23,894 nt of DNA from FW021-bin31 sp964478125 (GCA_964478125.1 CAYZGR010000047.1:1-23894), one strand, 5' to 3'; positions 8,498 to 15,332 are shown, counted from the first letter of the stretch. Translations and numbers: made by a program. Notes: a model not told the origin generated them from the letters alone.

Positions 8498-9364
8498 ATG
8501 CGTACACTAAAAGAGTTATTACAGGAAGATCTTAGTTCCAAAACCAAAGCCGAGATCATTGAGGTCATTAAAGGGATAAAATCTGTCATTGGTTCGGATT
8601 ATAATGACCTGGTCGGGATCACAGAATCAGAGTTGCCCAAATTAAAAAAGGAGGAGCTATTGAACGTGGTTTCCATGATTGGAGAAAACTATAAAAGTGC
8701 CTGGGAGGATCACGTTAAATTGGCGGGGGATAGTGTTCGGGCGATCATGGACAATTTAAAAACTGCAGATACTTTTGCTGCCAGTGATGCGGCAAATGCG
8801 GATTTTGCGGCAGAGTTGGGCAGTATTGAATTTGATAAATTGATTGGCGGCCCCTTAAATGCTTGTGTTACCGCGCAAGCTAACGCCTCCCTGGCCACGG
8901 TAAATTTTATTAAAGAAGTGGGTTTCGATAGAGACGGAGAGTTGATCATGGTCGATTTTTCTCATAAACGAAACAAAAGAAATCCCAATTTTGGAAAAGA
9001 CTCGTCCGATGTGCCTGCAGGTACCAATACGACGGACGAGTATATCGAAGAAGATGTACAATTGACGGTGCCTTTTGTTTCCGTCTTAAATATTCCTAGC
9101 CTGAGGATAGAAAATTGTACGGTTGATTTTAATGTAAAATTAAATTCCGTTTATACAAGAGATGTGAGCGATAAATTTGGAATAGATGCATCTCTGGGCT
9201 TTAATTGGGGGCCCGTTAAGTTTAATGTCTCTGCTTCCTATCAACGTTCCTCCAGTACCGGAATAAAGGTGGAGAAAGAATATACCATGGGGGTAAAAGT
9301 GGTGGCCACCAATGATGAAATGCCGGCCGGCCTCGAGAAAGTATTGGGCATTTTAGCCGAATAG
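8498..9364 (+). CDS. DUF2589 family protein
   Basis: Protein of 288 residues with no signal peptide or membrane helix, so probably cytosolic. Residues 1-107 are mainly helical and look like an extra N-terminal module (RTLKELLQEDLSSKTKAEI near the start). From about 110 the pattern matches what I recall of DUF2589: FDKLIGGPLNACVTAQANAS, then NFIKEVGF, a disordered polar stretch (155-180), the strand VPFVSVLNIPSLRIENCTVD at 191-210, further alternating strands, and a closing DEMPAGLEKVLGIL. Function is not established in this family. I choose ATG 8498 over GTG 8495. It is the first gene of an operon that also encodes a subtilisin and an apparent inhibitor, and it is separated from gene 2 by a hairpin that may raise its share of the transcript. 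It could be the protease substrate, a scaffold or an effector. Confidence 0.8.
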   Translation: MRTLKELLQEDLSSKTKAEIIEVIKGIKSVIGSDYNDLVGITESELPKLKKEELLNVVSMIGENYKSAWEDHVKLAGDSVRAIMDNLKTADTFAASDAANADFAAELGSIEFDKLIGGPLNACVTAQANASLATVNFIKEVGFDRDGELIMVDFSHKRNKRNPNFGKDSSDVPAGTNTTDEYIEEDVQLTVPFVSVLNIPSLRIENCTVDFNVKLNSVYTRDVSDKFGIDASLGFNWGPVKFNVSASYQRSSSTGIKVEKEYTMGVKVVATNDEMPAGLEKVLGILAE

Positions 9365-9382
9365 TTTTCCATTCTCTTTTTT

Positions 9383-9443
9383 AACACATATTCTTTTGTT
9401 GTTAATAAACTTTTTTAATCAATGAGAGAATATGTGTTTTTTT
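9383..9443 (+). terminator. Long-loop hairpin with T-tract between DUF2589 and the next gene (possible attenuator)
   Basis: A perfect 12-bp stem, AACACATATTCT (9383-9394) with AGAATATGTGTT (9427-9438), encloses a 32-base AT-rich loop and runs into a tract of seven T (9437-9443). It begins 19 bases after the DUF2589 stop codon. The stem is AT-rich, so it probably terminates only part of the transcripts. No convincing -7 box lies between it and the ATG at 9487, so the downstream genes appear to rely on read-through. Confidence 0.55.
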
Positions 9444-9486
9444 AATTGCGCTCTTTCATGTCCCCTATATATAAACTATTTAAGCT

Positions 9487-10188
9487 ATGGTTAAATTATC
9501 AGATTATCTCGGTTATCTTTATACGGAGGTGATTCAGGCCAGAAAACAGGCGGACCGGCTGGCCATACAAACCGCAAAGGAATACGCAGGAGATGATTAT
9601 CTAAAATTTTTTAAAGCGCCGCGCTATACCATGCCTTCCGTGAAACTTGAAGTTCCCATTAAAATAACTGAAATGGACAGCAGGGTCAAATATAATTTTA
9701 AGATGGATAATGACACTTTTTTGTTTGAAGTAAACAATAAAATAGATCAGGTAAACGCGACAAAAGGCATGAATATCAGGCCATTTACACAAGGTGATGT
9801 GGAGACAGAAGCTTTTAAGCAGGTCATATCTCGTTTGGAGAAATCCGATCAAAAATATATTAAGGACAAGGAGTCGGATATTAATAAAATCGATTTGTCG
9901 TCTATGATCAAGACGCTATATAAGAAAGATCATTTTATTAAAGCGGATGAAGGATCCGATGATGGCGGCTTGATCCTGAATAACATCATCCGGGAAGCAT
10001 TGATCAACAGGTATACCCCCGTTTCTGCAGATTTGAAGAACTTATTTATAGATCCCAATACCATGACAGAAGAAGATAAGGGAAAGCTGATGGTTAAATT
10101 AAATATAGAATTCGTGGAAGAGGGGGTGCAGATCAGATCCGGTAAAGATAAAAACGGAAATATGATAGAAGAAATAATGATCGACTGA
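9487..10188 (+). CDS. Protein of unknown family, operon gene 2
   Basis: I do not recognise a named family. The 233-residue product has no signal peptide or membrane segment. It starts with an amphipathic helix (SDYLGYLYTEVIQARKQADR), followed by a strand motif APRYTMPSVKLEVPIKI (44-60), more alternating strands to about 85, a charged helical middle (105-180), and a final beta hairpin (LMVKLNIEFVEEGVQI). The segment SVKLEVP resembles DVQLTVP of the neighbouring DUF2589 protein (185-192), also at the start of a run of strands, so the two may share a distant fold. The stop codon overlaps the next start (TGATG), which implies translational coupling. It probably forms a complex with its operon partners. 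Confidence 0.75.
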   Translation: MVKLSDYLGYLYTEVIQARKQADRLAIQTAKEYAGDDYLKFFKAPRYTMPSVKLEVPIKITEMDSRVKYNFKMDNDTFLFEVNNKIDQVNATKGMNIRPFTQGDVETEAFKQVISRLEKSDQKYIKDKESDINKIDLSSMIKTLYKKDHFIKADEGSDDGGLILNNIIREALINRYTPVSADLKNLFIDPNTMTEEDKGKLMVKLNIEFVEEGVQIRSGKDKNGNMIEEIMID

Positions 10189-10766
10189 TGAAATTATTGG
10201 CACATTATTTACAAAAGCAGCTTGTTTCAAATATGGAGCGGCTGAATCATATTCATGATCAATATGTAAAAAGGTCGTATGAATTGGATGCAACGCTTCT
10301 GTCATTTTTGGATGAATGTAAAACGTTCTTCAAACAAATTGGAGCCTCTAATGATGAATTACGTATAAATGAATTGATAAGTTATTTTCATACGGCTAAA
10401 AGCGGATGTAATCCCCATACACTGGAAAAGATGAAAACCGGAAGGCGGGATAACTTGATGCTGGCAGCTTTTTACTGTATGAATGAAGCGGGAAATATAT
10501 TAAAGCTTAACCTGGAAAATGTTGACAATAAGCTGCTTGCCGCTTCAGAAACGCTGACCAATGTATTGTTAAGTATTATACAATCGGGAAGAATGACCAC
10601 AAAAGAACTCTTTAGTTATAATACCATAGACCAATGCGAGTCCCTTTGGCGCCGGTTGATCAAAGATCCTCAAATAGACCTTGTGGATAAAAAGCTTAAA
10701 GCTTCCGTTACAGGGAAAGATATTTACCTGCTCTTAGACAAGATAATGGTTGATATGCAACATTAG
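10188..10766 (+). CDS. All-helical protein of unknown family, operon gene 3
   Basis: No family recognised. The 192-residue product is predicted by eye to be almost entirely alpha-helical, soluble and cytosolic (no signal peptide, no membrane helix). Helical stretches include HYLQKQLVSNMERLNHIHDQ, ATLLSFLDECKTFFKQI, NKLLAASETLTNVLLSIIQ and KDIYLLLDKIMVDM. Cysteines are scattered at 44, 74, 97 and 150 without a metal-site pattern. Its start codon overlaps the stop of gene 2 by one base, and the subtilisin gene begins 29 bases after its stop, so it belongs firmly to this operon. An adaptor or regulatory partner of the protease is plausible. Nothing in the sequence shows an enzyme activity. Confidence 0.72.
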   Translation: MKLLAHYLQKQLVSNMERLNHIHDQYVKRSYELDATLLSFLDECKTFFKQIGASNDELRINELISYFHTAKSGCNPHTLEKMKTGRRDNLMLAAFYCMNEAGNILKLNLENVDNKLLAASETLTNVLLSIIQSGRMTTKELFSYNTIDQCESLWRRLIKDPQIDLVDKKLKASVTGKDIYLLLDKIMVDMQH

Positions 10767-10795
10767 GTTTTTAAAATACTTATTTATTAGTTGAT

Positions 10796-12091
10796 ATGCA
10801 GGATATTAAAGATGATAAGAAACATAAGTCGGGAAGCAACCGGTTTATCCTTATGCTGGATAATGGGTCCCGGATCTCTATAGACCGGGTACAGAAAGAA
10901 CTTCAGGTTAAATTAACCTCTTCCGCAGCGCTGTCGGCTAAAGTAAAAGCAGAAGAGGTTTTGAGATCGGATAACGGCATCTATTATAAAAATATTGGTA
11001 TTGCCGTAGTAGATAAAGTCGAACCTGCACAACTTATACATACCACTTCCCTGAGTAATAATAAGATATACCATTGGGAAGAAGACCGCGTTTACCGGAA
11101 GGCGGGATCCGCTTTTGAACACCTGGATAAGATCAAAAAACAACTTCAACTGTTGAATGAAGAAGTAAAAGGGCTGGAGGCAAGTCTGGAAACTATTGAA
11201 GAAAAAGCGTCGGCAGTGAAGGATCATACCTGGGGTATAGCGGCGATGGGCATTCCTGCTTCCGGGTACACGGGGAAGGGAGTGGATATAGGTATCCTGG
11301 ATACCGGTTTTTATTTGTCTCATCCTGATTTTAAGGGCAGGAGTATTATAGGGAAATCGTTTATTGAAGGAGCACCCTGGGAATACGATGGAGACGGTCA
11401 TGGGACTCACTGCGCAGGAACGGCAACGGGACACCTGTCTATGGACAGCGGACTGCGATATGGAGTGGCCTGTGGTGCGAATATTGTGATAGGAAAAGTA
11501 TTGTCTGATGAAGGGTACGGAACAACAAGCAGTATTATTGACGCCATAGATTGGGCCCTGGAAAAGAAGTTTAAAATATTATCCATGTCATTGGCCTCTC
11601 CCGTTGAAATAGGAGAAAAGCCTTCTCCTGTTTTTGAACAGATCGGTCAAAAGGCCTTGGCGCAAAATACACTGATCATCGCGGCAGCGGGCAATGACAG
11701 CAGCCGGCCCGGGCTCCCGAGGCCGGTAAGCAGTCCTGCAAACGCCGATTCCATTATGGCTGTGGGAGCCGTTGATGATAAATTGCAAATTGCCGGCTTT
11801 TCGAATGGAGGGATCAATGCAGGCAACGGCGGGAAGGTGGATCTGGTAGGTCCGGGCGTACATGTCTTTAGCTCTTATTCCAAAAATGCGGAGGGAAAAG
11901 TCATCTATAAATACCTGGACGGCACCAGTATGGCCGCGCCTCACATTGCCGGGCTGGCGGCATTGTATTGGGAGGCCGAACCCCGGCTTACGGCAGAAGC
12001 AGTATGGGAACGACTGGAAAGCAAGGCGTTGAAGCTTGATAATCTTTTGAAAAGAGATGCAGGTTTCGGATTCGGACATTTTTCGACCTGA
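10796..12091 (+). CDS. Subtilisin-like serine protease (S8), apparently intracellular, with prodomain and coiled-coil linker
   Basis: Peptidase S8 of 431 residues. The N-terminus (MQDIKDDKKHKSGS) is charged and gives no signal peptide, so secretion by the usual route is unlikely. Residues of about 15-102 look like an I9-type propeptide (NRFILMLDNGS strand; YYKNIGIAVV strand; final HWEEDRVYR). Residues 110-138 form a coiled coil with an uninterrupted heptad pattern (L110, I113, L117, L120, V124, L127, L131, I134). The catalytic domain (about 145-431) keeps all active-site residues: D169 in ILDTG, H202 in DGHGTHCAGT, oxyanion N300 in AAAGND and S378 in GTSMAAPHIAG. It should therefore be an active endopeptidase once freed of the prodomain. 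It follows three partner genes and precedes a small apparent propeptide-like inhibitor. Family certain; intracellular role inferred. Confidence 0.93.
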   Translation: MQDIKDDKKHKSGSNRFILMLDNGSRISIDRVQKELQVKLTSSAALSAKVKAEEVLRSDNGIYYKNIGIAVVDKVEPAQLIHTTSLSNNKIYHWEEDRVYRKAGSAFEHLDKIKKQLQLLNEEVKGLEASLETIEEKASAVKDHTWGIAAMGIPASGYTGKGVDIGILDTGFYLSHPDFKGRSIIGKSFIEGAPWEYDGDGHGTHCAGTATGHLSMDSGLRYGVACGANIVIGKVLSDEGYGTTSSIIDAIDWALEKKFKILSMSLASPVEIGEKPSPVFEQIGQKALAQNTLIIAAAGNDSSRPGLPRPVSSPANADSIMAVGAVDDKLQIAGFSNGGINAGNGGKVDLVGPGVHVFSSYSKNAEGKVIYKYLDGTSMAAPHIAGLAALYWEAEPRLTAEAVWERLESKALKLDNLLKRDAGFGFGHFST

Positions 12092-12115
12092 TCCCCGGTA
12101 GAAACAGTAACTTTG
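12081..12115 (+). promoter_or_regulatory. Candidate internal promoter for the small inhibitor gene
   Basis: An exact -7 box TAACTTTG (12108-12115) lies in the 31-base gap between the subtilisin stop and the next ATG. A weak -33-like TTTC (12081-12084) stands 23 bases upstream, at the long end of the accepted spacing. Transcription would start about 12120, nearly at the ATG (12123). This would let the inhibitor be made independently of the protease. Confidence 0.4.
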
Positions 12116-12122
12116 GAACATC

Positions 12123-12344
12123 ATGGACCCAAAAACATATATTGCCGAATTGTCTTCTTCCGATTTGAATGAGGAAGTTCAAAAATATTTTGAAGAACAG
12201 GGAATAAAAATGATAAAGTACCTGAAGTCTCTTAATATGGTTGTTATTGAAAGCCGAAAAGATCTGCTCTCGGAAGAAATAAAATATTTAAAAAATATGG
12301 AGGAAGACAAAACCTTTATAAAGCAAAAAAAGGCCGACCTCTAA
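12123..12344 (+). CDS. Free-standing subtilisin-propeptide-like (I9) protein, probable protease inhibitor
   Basis: Small protein of 73 residues without signal peptide. By eye its pattern follows the subtilisin propeptide fold: strand KTYIAEL (4-10), helix NEEVQKYFEEQGI (16-28), strands MIKYLKSL and NMVVIES (30-44), helix KDLLSEEIKYLKN (46-58) and a last strand with a C-terminal tail (KTFIKQKKADL, 63-73). In known propeptide-type inhibitors the C-terminal tail occupies the substrate cleft of the protease. It is encoded 31 bases after a subtilisin gene that already carries its own prodomain, so it would be a second unit acting in trans, as inhibitor, chaperone or immunity protein. The homology call is from pattern only and needs a profile search. 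It ends 15 bases before the convergent lhgO gene. Confidence 0.72.
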   Translation: MDPKTYIAELSSSDLNEEVQKYFEEQGIKMIKYLKSLNMVVIESRKDLLSEEIKYLKNMEEDKTFIKQKKADL

Positions 12345-12359
12345 GAGCAAACCTCTGAT

Positions 12360-13595
12360 CTAACCCATGTTAAAATGGGCTTCGGCCATCTCCCGTATGT
12401 TATCGCCAATGGCCAGCGATGCTGTCGCGGCCGGGGAAGGCGCGTTCAGTACATGAATACGGGTGTCTTTATATTCTATTCTGAAATCATCCCGGGTATC
12501 TCCCTGTTCACTTAGCAACAACGCACGTACTCCGGAGCGGCCGGGTTTTATATCTTCCATTTTCAGGCCGGGGATCAGCCTTTGCAGGTTTTTCAGGAAC
12601 AACTTTTTAGAGAAGGCCCTGCGGTATTCATTGAGGCCAAAGCTCATGTTGTTGAAAAAGAGCTTCCAGGTGCCGCCATAGCCCAATGCATCGCGGGTAT
12701 CTTTCCAATCGAAATCCGTTTTGCCATATCCTTCCCGTTTGAAGGTAAATACGGCATTCGGTCCGCATTCGATATCACCGTTGGTCATTCGCGTAAAGTG
12801 GACTCCCAGGAAGGGGAAGTCCGGATTGGGTACGGGATAAATCAGGTTCCTGATCTTATGTTTGGCTTCTTCTGTAAGCTCATAATAGTCTCCCCGGAAG
12901 CCCACCACCTGTTCCCTGATGCGGATATGGTCTTTCCTGGCCAGGCGGTCCGCCTGCAGGCCGCCGCAGAATATCAGATACCGGGATTTAAAAATTTCTC
13001 CCTTATGTGTATGGATGATATTGAGGTTATCCGTTCTTTCAAAGCCGTCGGCTTCCGTGTTCAGGTGAAGCGCGCTTTCAGGTTGAACGGCCCGGGCCAG
13101 TTCAACCATTTTTTCCGTGGCTGCTACATAGTCAATGATTCCCGTGTAGGGTACCCAGATGCCGGCAATGCCTTCACAGAAAGGTTCGTGTGCTTTTATT
13201 TCTTTTGACGAGATCTTTTGAATATCCGGTAAGCCATTCTCGAGACCGGTCTTAAAAATTTTCTCCAGATAAGGAAGCTCCGATTCGCGGGTAGCCACGA
13301 TCACTTTGCCGCAAACATCATGCGAAATTCTATTTTCCTTTGCGAAAGCGACTAATTCTTCCCTGCCACGAACACAATTTTTAGCTTTAAGGGATCCCGG
13401 TTTGTAATAAATACCGCTATGCAGTACTCCTGAATTATGACCTGTCTGATGGGCGGCCAGTTGCGATTCCTTCTCAAGCAGGAGCATCTTGAGATCCGGA
13501 TGATGCTGCTGCAACCGGTAAAAGGTCGCTGCACCTACAATACCTCCGCCAATTATGGCTATATCAAAGATTTTGTTTTCCAAAAGAAGTAGCAA
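12360..13595 (-). CDS. lhgO: L-2-hydroxyglutarate oxidase (FAD-dependent)
   Basis: FAD enzyme of 411 residues that oxidises L-2-hydroxyglutarate to 2-oxoglutarate, usually feeding electrons to the membrane quinone pool. The Rossmann FAD motif is near the start (FDIAIIGGGIVGAATFYRL), with the ribose-binding acidic residue in LLLEKES. The family signature GHNSGVLHSGIYYKPGSLKA is intact, as are SRYLIFCGGLQADRLA and the C-terminal GRSGVRALLL and NAPSPAATASLAIGDNI. No ATG is available: an in-frame stop lies upstream, so translation must begin at TTG 13595 or TTG 13583. I prefer 13595 because of its A/T-rich upstream bases, but 13583 (MENKIFDIAIIGG) also fits the family. A -7 box TAATTTTG lies at 13619-13612. 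The gene is convergent with the inhibitor gene and monocistronic. Confidence 0.93.
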   Translation of the reverse strand: MLLLLENKIFDIAIIGGGIVGAATFYRLQQHHPDLKMLLLEKESQLAAHQTGHNSGVLHSGIYYKPGSLKAKNCVRGREELVAFAKENRISHDVCGKVIVATRESELPYLEKIFKTGLENGLPDIQKISSKEIKAHEPFCEGIAGIWVPYTGIIDYVAATEKMVELARAVQPESALHLNTEADGFERTDNLNIIHTHKGEIFKSRYLIFCGGLQADRLARKDHIRIREQVVGFRGDYYELTEEAKHKIRNLIYPVPNPDFPFLGVHFTRMTNGDIECGPNAVFTFKREGYGKTDFDWKDTRDALGYGGTWKLFFNNMSFGLNEYRRAFSKKLFLKNLQRLIPGLKMEDIKPGRSGVRALLLSEQGDTRDDFRIEYKDTRIHVLNAPSPAATASLAIGDNIREMAEAHFNMG

Positions 13596-13611
13596 TTTAT
13601 ATGTGAGGATG

Positions 13612-13619
13612 CAAAATTA
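13612..13619 (-). promoter_or_regulatory. Candidate -7 box of lhgO
   Basis: On the minus strand, TAATTTTG is an exact TAnnTTTG match, 16 bases before the TTG start at 13595. The upstream -33 match is weak (TTTC-like near 13640). The position fits a short leader. Confidence 0.45.
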
Positions 13620-13746
13620 ATATTTTTGAAGAAGAGCGGAAATGTAACTATTTGCTGCCATCAGCACTCTATTGTTTGGATATCGTTTAGAAGGACGAAA
13701 GCGTTCGGATACAGATTGCTAAGTAGCGTTCATGCTGCAAAAATGC

Positions 13747-13754
13747 TAACTTTG
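13747..13754 (+). promoter_or_regulatory. Candidate -7 box of the pterin operon
   Basis: TAACTTTG is an exact TAnnTTTG match, 22 bases before the ATG at 13777. No good -33 box is seen at the expected distance. It lies in the divergent gap between lhgO and the pterin genes. Confidence 0.45.
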
Positions 13755-13776
13755 CAATTAAATAATAGGAATAATC

Positions 13777-14187
13777 ATGATTTGTCTGACCAGGAGAGAA
13801 CATTTTAATGCAGCCCATAAACTTTATAATCCCGGCTGGGATGACAAGAAAAATCAGGCAGTTTATGGGAAATGTGCCAATCCCAACTGGCACGGGCACA
13901 ACTATACGCTCTATGTCACCATTCAAGGCGAGATTAATCAAGATACCGGATATCTCTATGATGCGAAGGAATTGAGCCGCCTTATTAATGAAAAAGTGAT
14001 CGAGCTGGTAGACCATAAAAACCTGAATCTGGATGTGGATTTTATGAAAGGGAAAATATGCACTACCGAAGCCCTGGCTGTGGGCATATGGGAACAATTG
14101 GAACCCCATATAGGAAAGGGTGTACAGTTGCATTCGGTAAAATTGTTTGAAACGGAGAATATTTTTGTTGAATACTTTGGAAAATAA
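13777..14187 (+). CDS. 6-pyruvoyl-tetrahydropterin synthase / QueD-type enzyme
   Basis: Zinc enzyme of 136 residues that acts on dihydroneopterin triphosphate. Zinc ligands are H14 (FNAAHKL), H39 and H41 (NWHGHNY). The catalytic cysteine is C33, and D79/H80 (VDHKNLN) and E125 (FETENIF) complete the active site. The cysteine-to-HGH spacing (C-A-N-P-N-W-H-G-H) is that of animal-type pyruvoyl-tetrahydropterin synthases, longer than the C-x3-HGH of E. coli QueD. The product could be 6-pyruvoyl-tetrahydropterin (biopterin-like cofactors) or 6-carboxy-tetrahydropterin (queuosine pathway). The next gene, 17 bases downstream, is GTP cyclohydrolase I, which makes the substrate, so the two form one pathway and operon. 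No other queuosine gene is in the window. Confidence 0.9.
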   Translation: MICLTRREHFNAAHKLYNPGWDDKKNQAVYGKCANPNWHGHNYTLYVTIQGEINQDTGYLYDAKELSRLINEKVIELVDHKNLNLDVDFMKGKICTTEALAVGIWEQLEPHIGKGVQLHSVKLFETENIFVEYFGK

Positions 14188-14204
14188 GCAATTACTTATT
14201 TATT

Positions 14205-14801
14205 ATGTCATATCAATTATTAGAAGAGCATGACCGGGAGGTTACCGCCTCACTTGTAGAAAATTATAGGCAGGTCCTCGAAATGCTGGGTGAAGACGTT
14301 TGCCGTGACGGGCTCAAAAAAACGCCTGAGCGCATAGCCAGGTCTTTACAATTTCTTACCAGGGGATACGAGATGGATGCCCATGCCATCTTGAATGGCG
14401 CTCGTTTTGAAGAATCATACAGTGAAATGGTTATTGTGAAGGATATTGAGTTGTACTCCCTGTGTGAGCATCACATGCTGCCCTTTTTTGGGAAAGCACA
14501 TATCGCATACATTCCTAATGGATATATTACGGGATTAAGTAAACTGGCCCGGGTGGTGGAGTGCTACGCGCGCCGGTTGCAGGTGCAGGAGCGCATGACC
14601 CACCAGATACTGGATGCCATTAACGAGACCCTTCATCCTCAGGGAGTGGCAGTAGTTATTGAAGCCAAGCATCTTTGCATGATGATGCGGGGGGTGCAAA
14701 AACAGAACTCAGTTACTACTACTTCCGCCTTTTGCGGTCAATTTGAGAATGAACCTACCCGCAGTGAGTTTATCCGGTTGATCAGTTCTGACCTGGGATA
14801 G
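14205..14801 (+). CDS. folE: GTP cyclohydrolase I
   Basis: Converts GTP to 7,8-dihydroneopterin triphosphate, the entry step to folate, biopterin-type and queuosine precursors. The 198-residue length is usual for the bacterial type I enzyme. Zinc is held by C87 and H90 (SLCEHHMLPFFG) and C158 (KHLCMMMRGV). Other family blocks are GLKKTPERIARSL (36-48), YITGLSKLARVVECYARRLQ (107-126) and the C-terminal TTTSAFCGQF. The gene follows the pyruvoyl-tetrahydropterin-synthase-type gene by 17 bases and is surely co-transcribed. Its stop is five bases from the stop of the convergent NusG-like gene, and no terminator is visible between them. Confidence 0.97.
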   Translation: MSYQLLEEHDREVTASLVENYRQVLEMLGEDVCRDGLKKTPERIARSLQFLTRGYEMDAHAILNGARFEESYSEMVIVKDIELYSLCEHHMLPFFGKAHIAYIPNGYITGLSKLARVVECYARRLQVQERMTHQILDAINETLHPQGVAVVIEAKHLCMMMRGVQKQNSVTTTSAFCGQFENEPTRSEFIRLISSDLG

Positions 14802-14806
14802 ATATG

Positions 14807-15302
14807 TTAATGGGGTAATTTTTTCAACATCCCGAGAGGCAATTGTGCTTTCAGGGTGAGCCCTAAAGAAGTGATGTGCAGAAGTGCTTTTCGCTTATCC
14901 AGATCCACAATAATGCCTTTGTATTCTTTAAGAGGACCTTTATCAATCTCCACCTGCTCGCCTTTATGGTAAAGGACATTGATATCCGTATCATGACATT
15001 CTTCAAGAAACTTCTTGATATCTTCTATTTCTTTATCCCGGACTACTGCCGGTTTGCCCAGCCACCACAGGAAGCGAACCACTCCGGGTGTTTCCAGGAC
15101 GGCGTTTCGTTCTTGATTGTATGTTTTCAGACGTATAAATACATAGGAAGTAAAAACCGGTACCTTCACCTTTTTTTTTTCTGTCGCTCCATTGCCTGAC
15201 TTCCTCCCGTAAAGGGCAGTAGACCTCAAATCCACTTTCGTATAGCCTGTTGGCAGCTTTTTTTTCGGTTCGCGGCCTCGTATAGATCACATACCAGTGC
15301 AT
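14807..15302 (-). pseudogene. NusG/UpxY-like transcription antiterminator, frame broken at a run of ten A
   Basis: The N-terminal NusG fold (MHWYVIYTRPRTEKKAANRL, then ESGFEVYCPLREEVRQWSDR) and the remainder (VKVPVFTSYVFIRLKTY through a KOW-like C-terminus, YHKGEQVEIDKGPLKEYKGI) lie in two different frames. They join at ten consecutive A on the coding strand (plus-strand T at 15171-15180). Nine A would restore a continuous 164-residue protein reading DRKKKVKVPVF. Causes could be a homopolymer sequencing error, a real mutation, phase variation, or transcriptional slippage making some full-length product. I start at ATG 15302, because the ATG at 15335 falls within the -7 box. NusG paralogues of this type bind RNA polymerase and promote read-through of specific operons. 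No capsule operon follows here, so the target is unknown. Confidence 0.8.
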
Positions 15303-15332
15303 AAATAGCGCTTTATCAAAAAGATGAGGTTG

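Noticed and set aside
8335..8535. 66-residue open frame upstream of the DUF2589 gene
   Set aside because: It overlaps the DUF2589 start, spans the direct repeats and the promoter, and its product is a repeat-driven hydrophobic string without family features.
8498..9364. Bacterial gasdermin as the identity of the first gene of the protease operon
   Set aside because: Size and protease context are suggestive, but the sequence matches the DUF2589 pattern and I see no gasdermin-like N-terminal strand or palmitoylated cysteine arrangement.
10913..11434. 173-residue antisense frame inside the subtilisin gene
   Set aside because: Shadow of a clear S8 peptidase; composition (many C, R, S, F) is that of a non-coding strand.
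12364..12379. Hairpin CCCAT-gttaaa-ATGGG as a terminator for the protease operon
   Set aside because: Only a five-base stem with no T-tract on either strand, and it lies within the lhgO coding end.
13626..13808. 60-residue open frame between lhgO and the pterin genes
   Set aside because: It overlaps the candidate promoter and the start of the next gene, and shows no protein-like pattern.
14807..15302. Capsule-locus UpxY regulator
   Set aside because: The protein family fits, but no polysaccharide genes follow it; folE lies convergent at its end.
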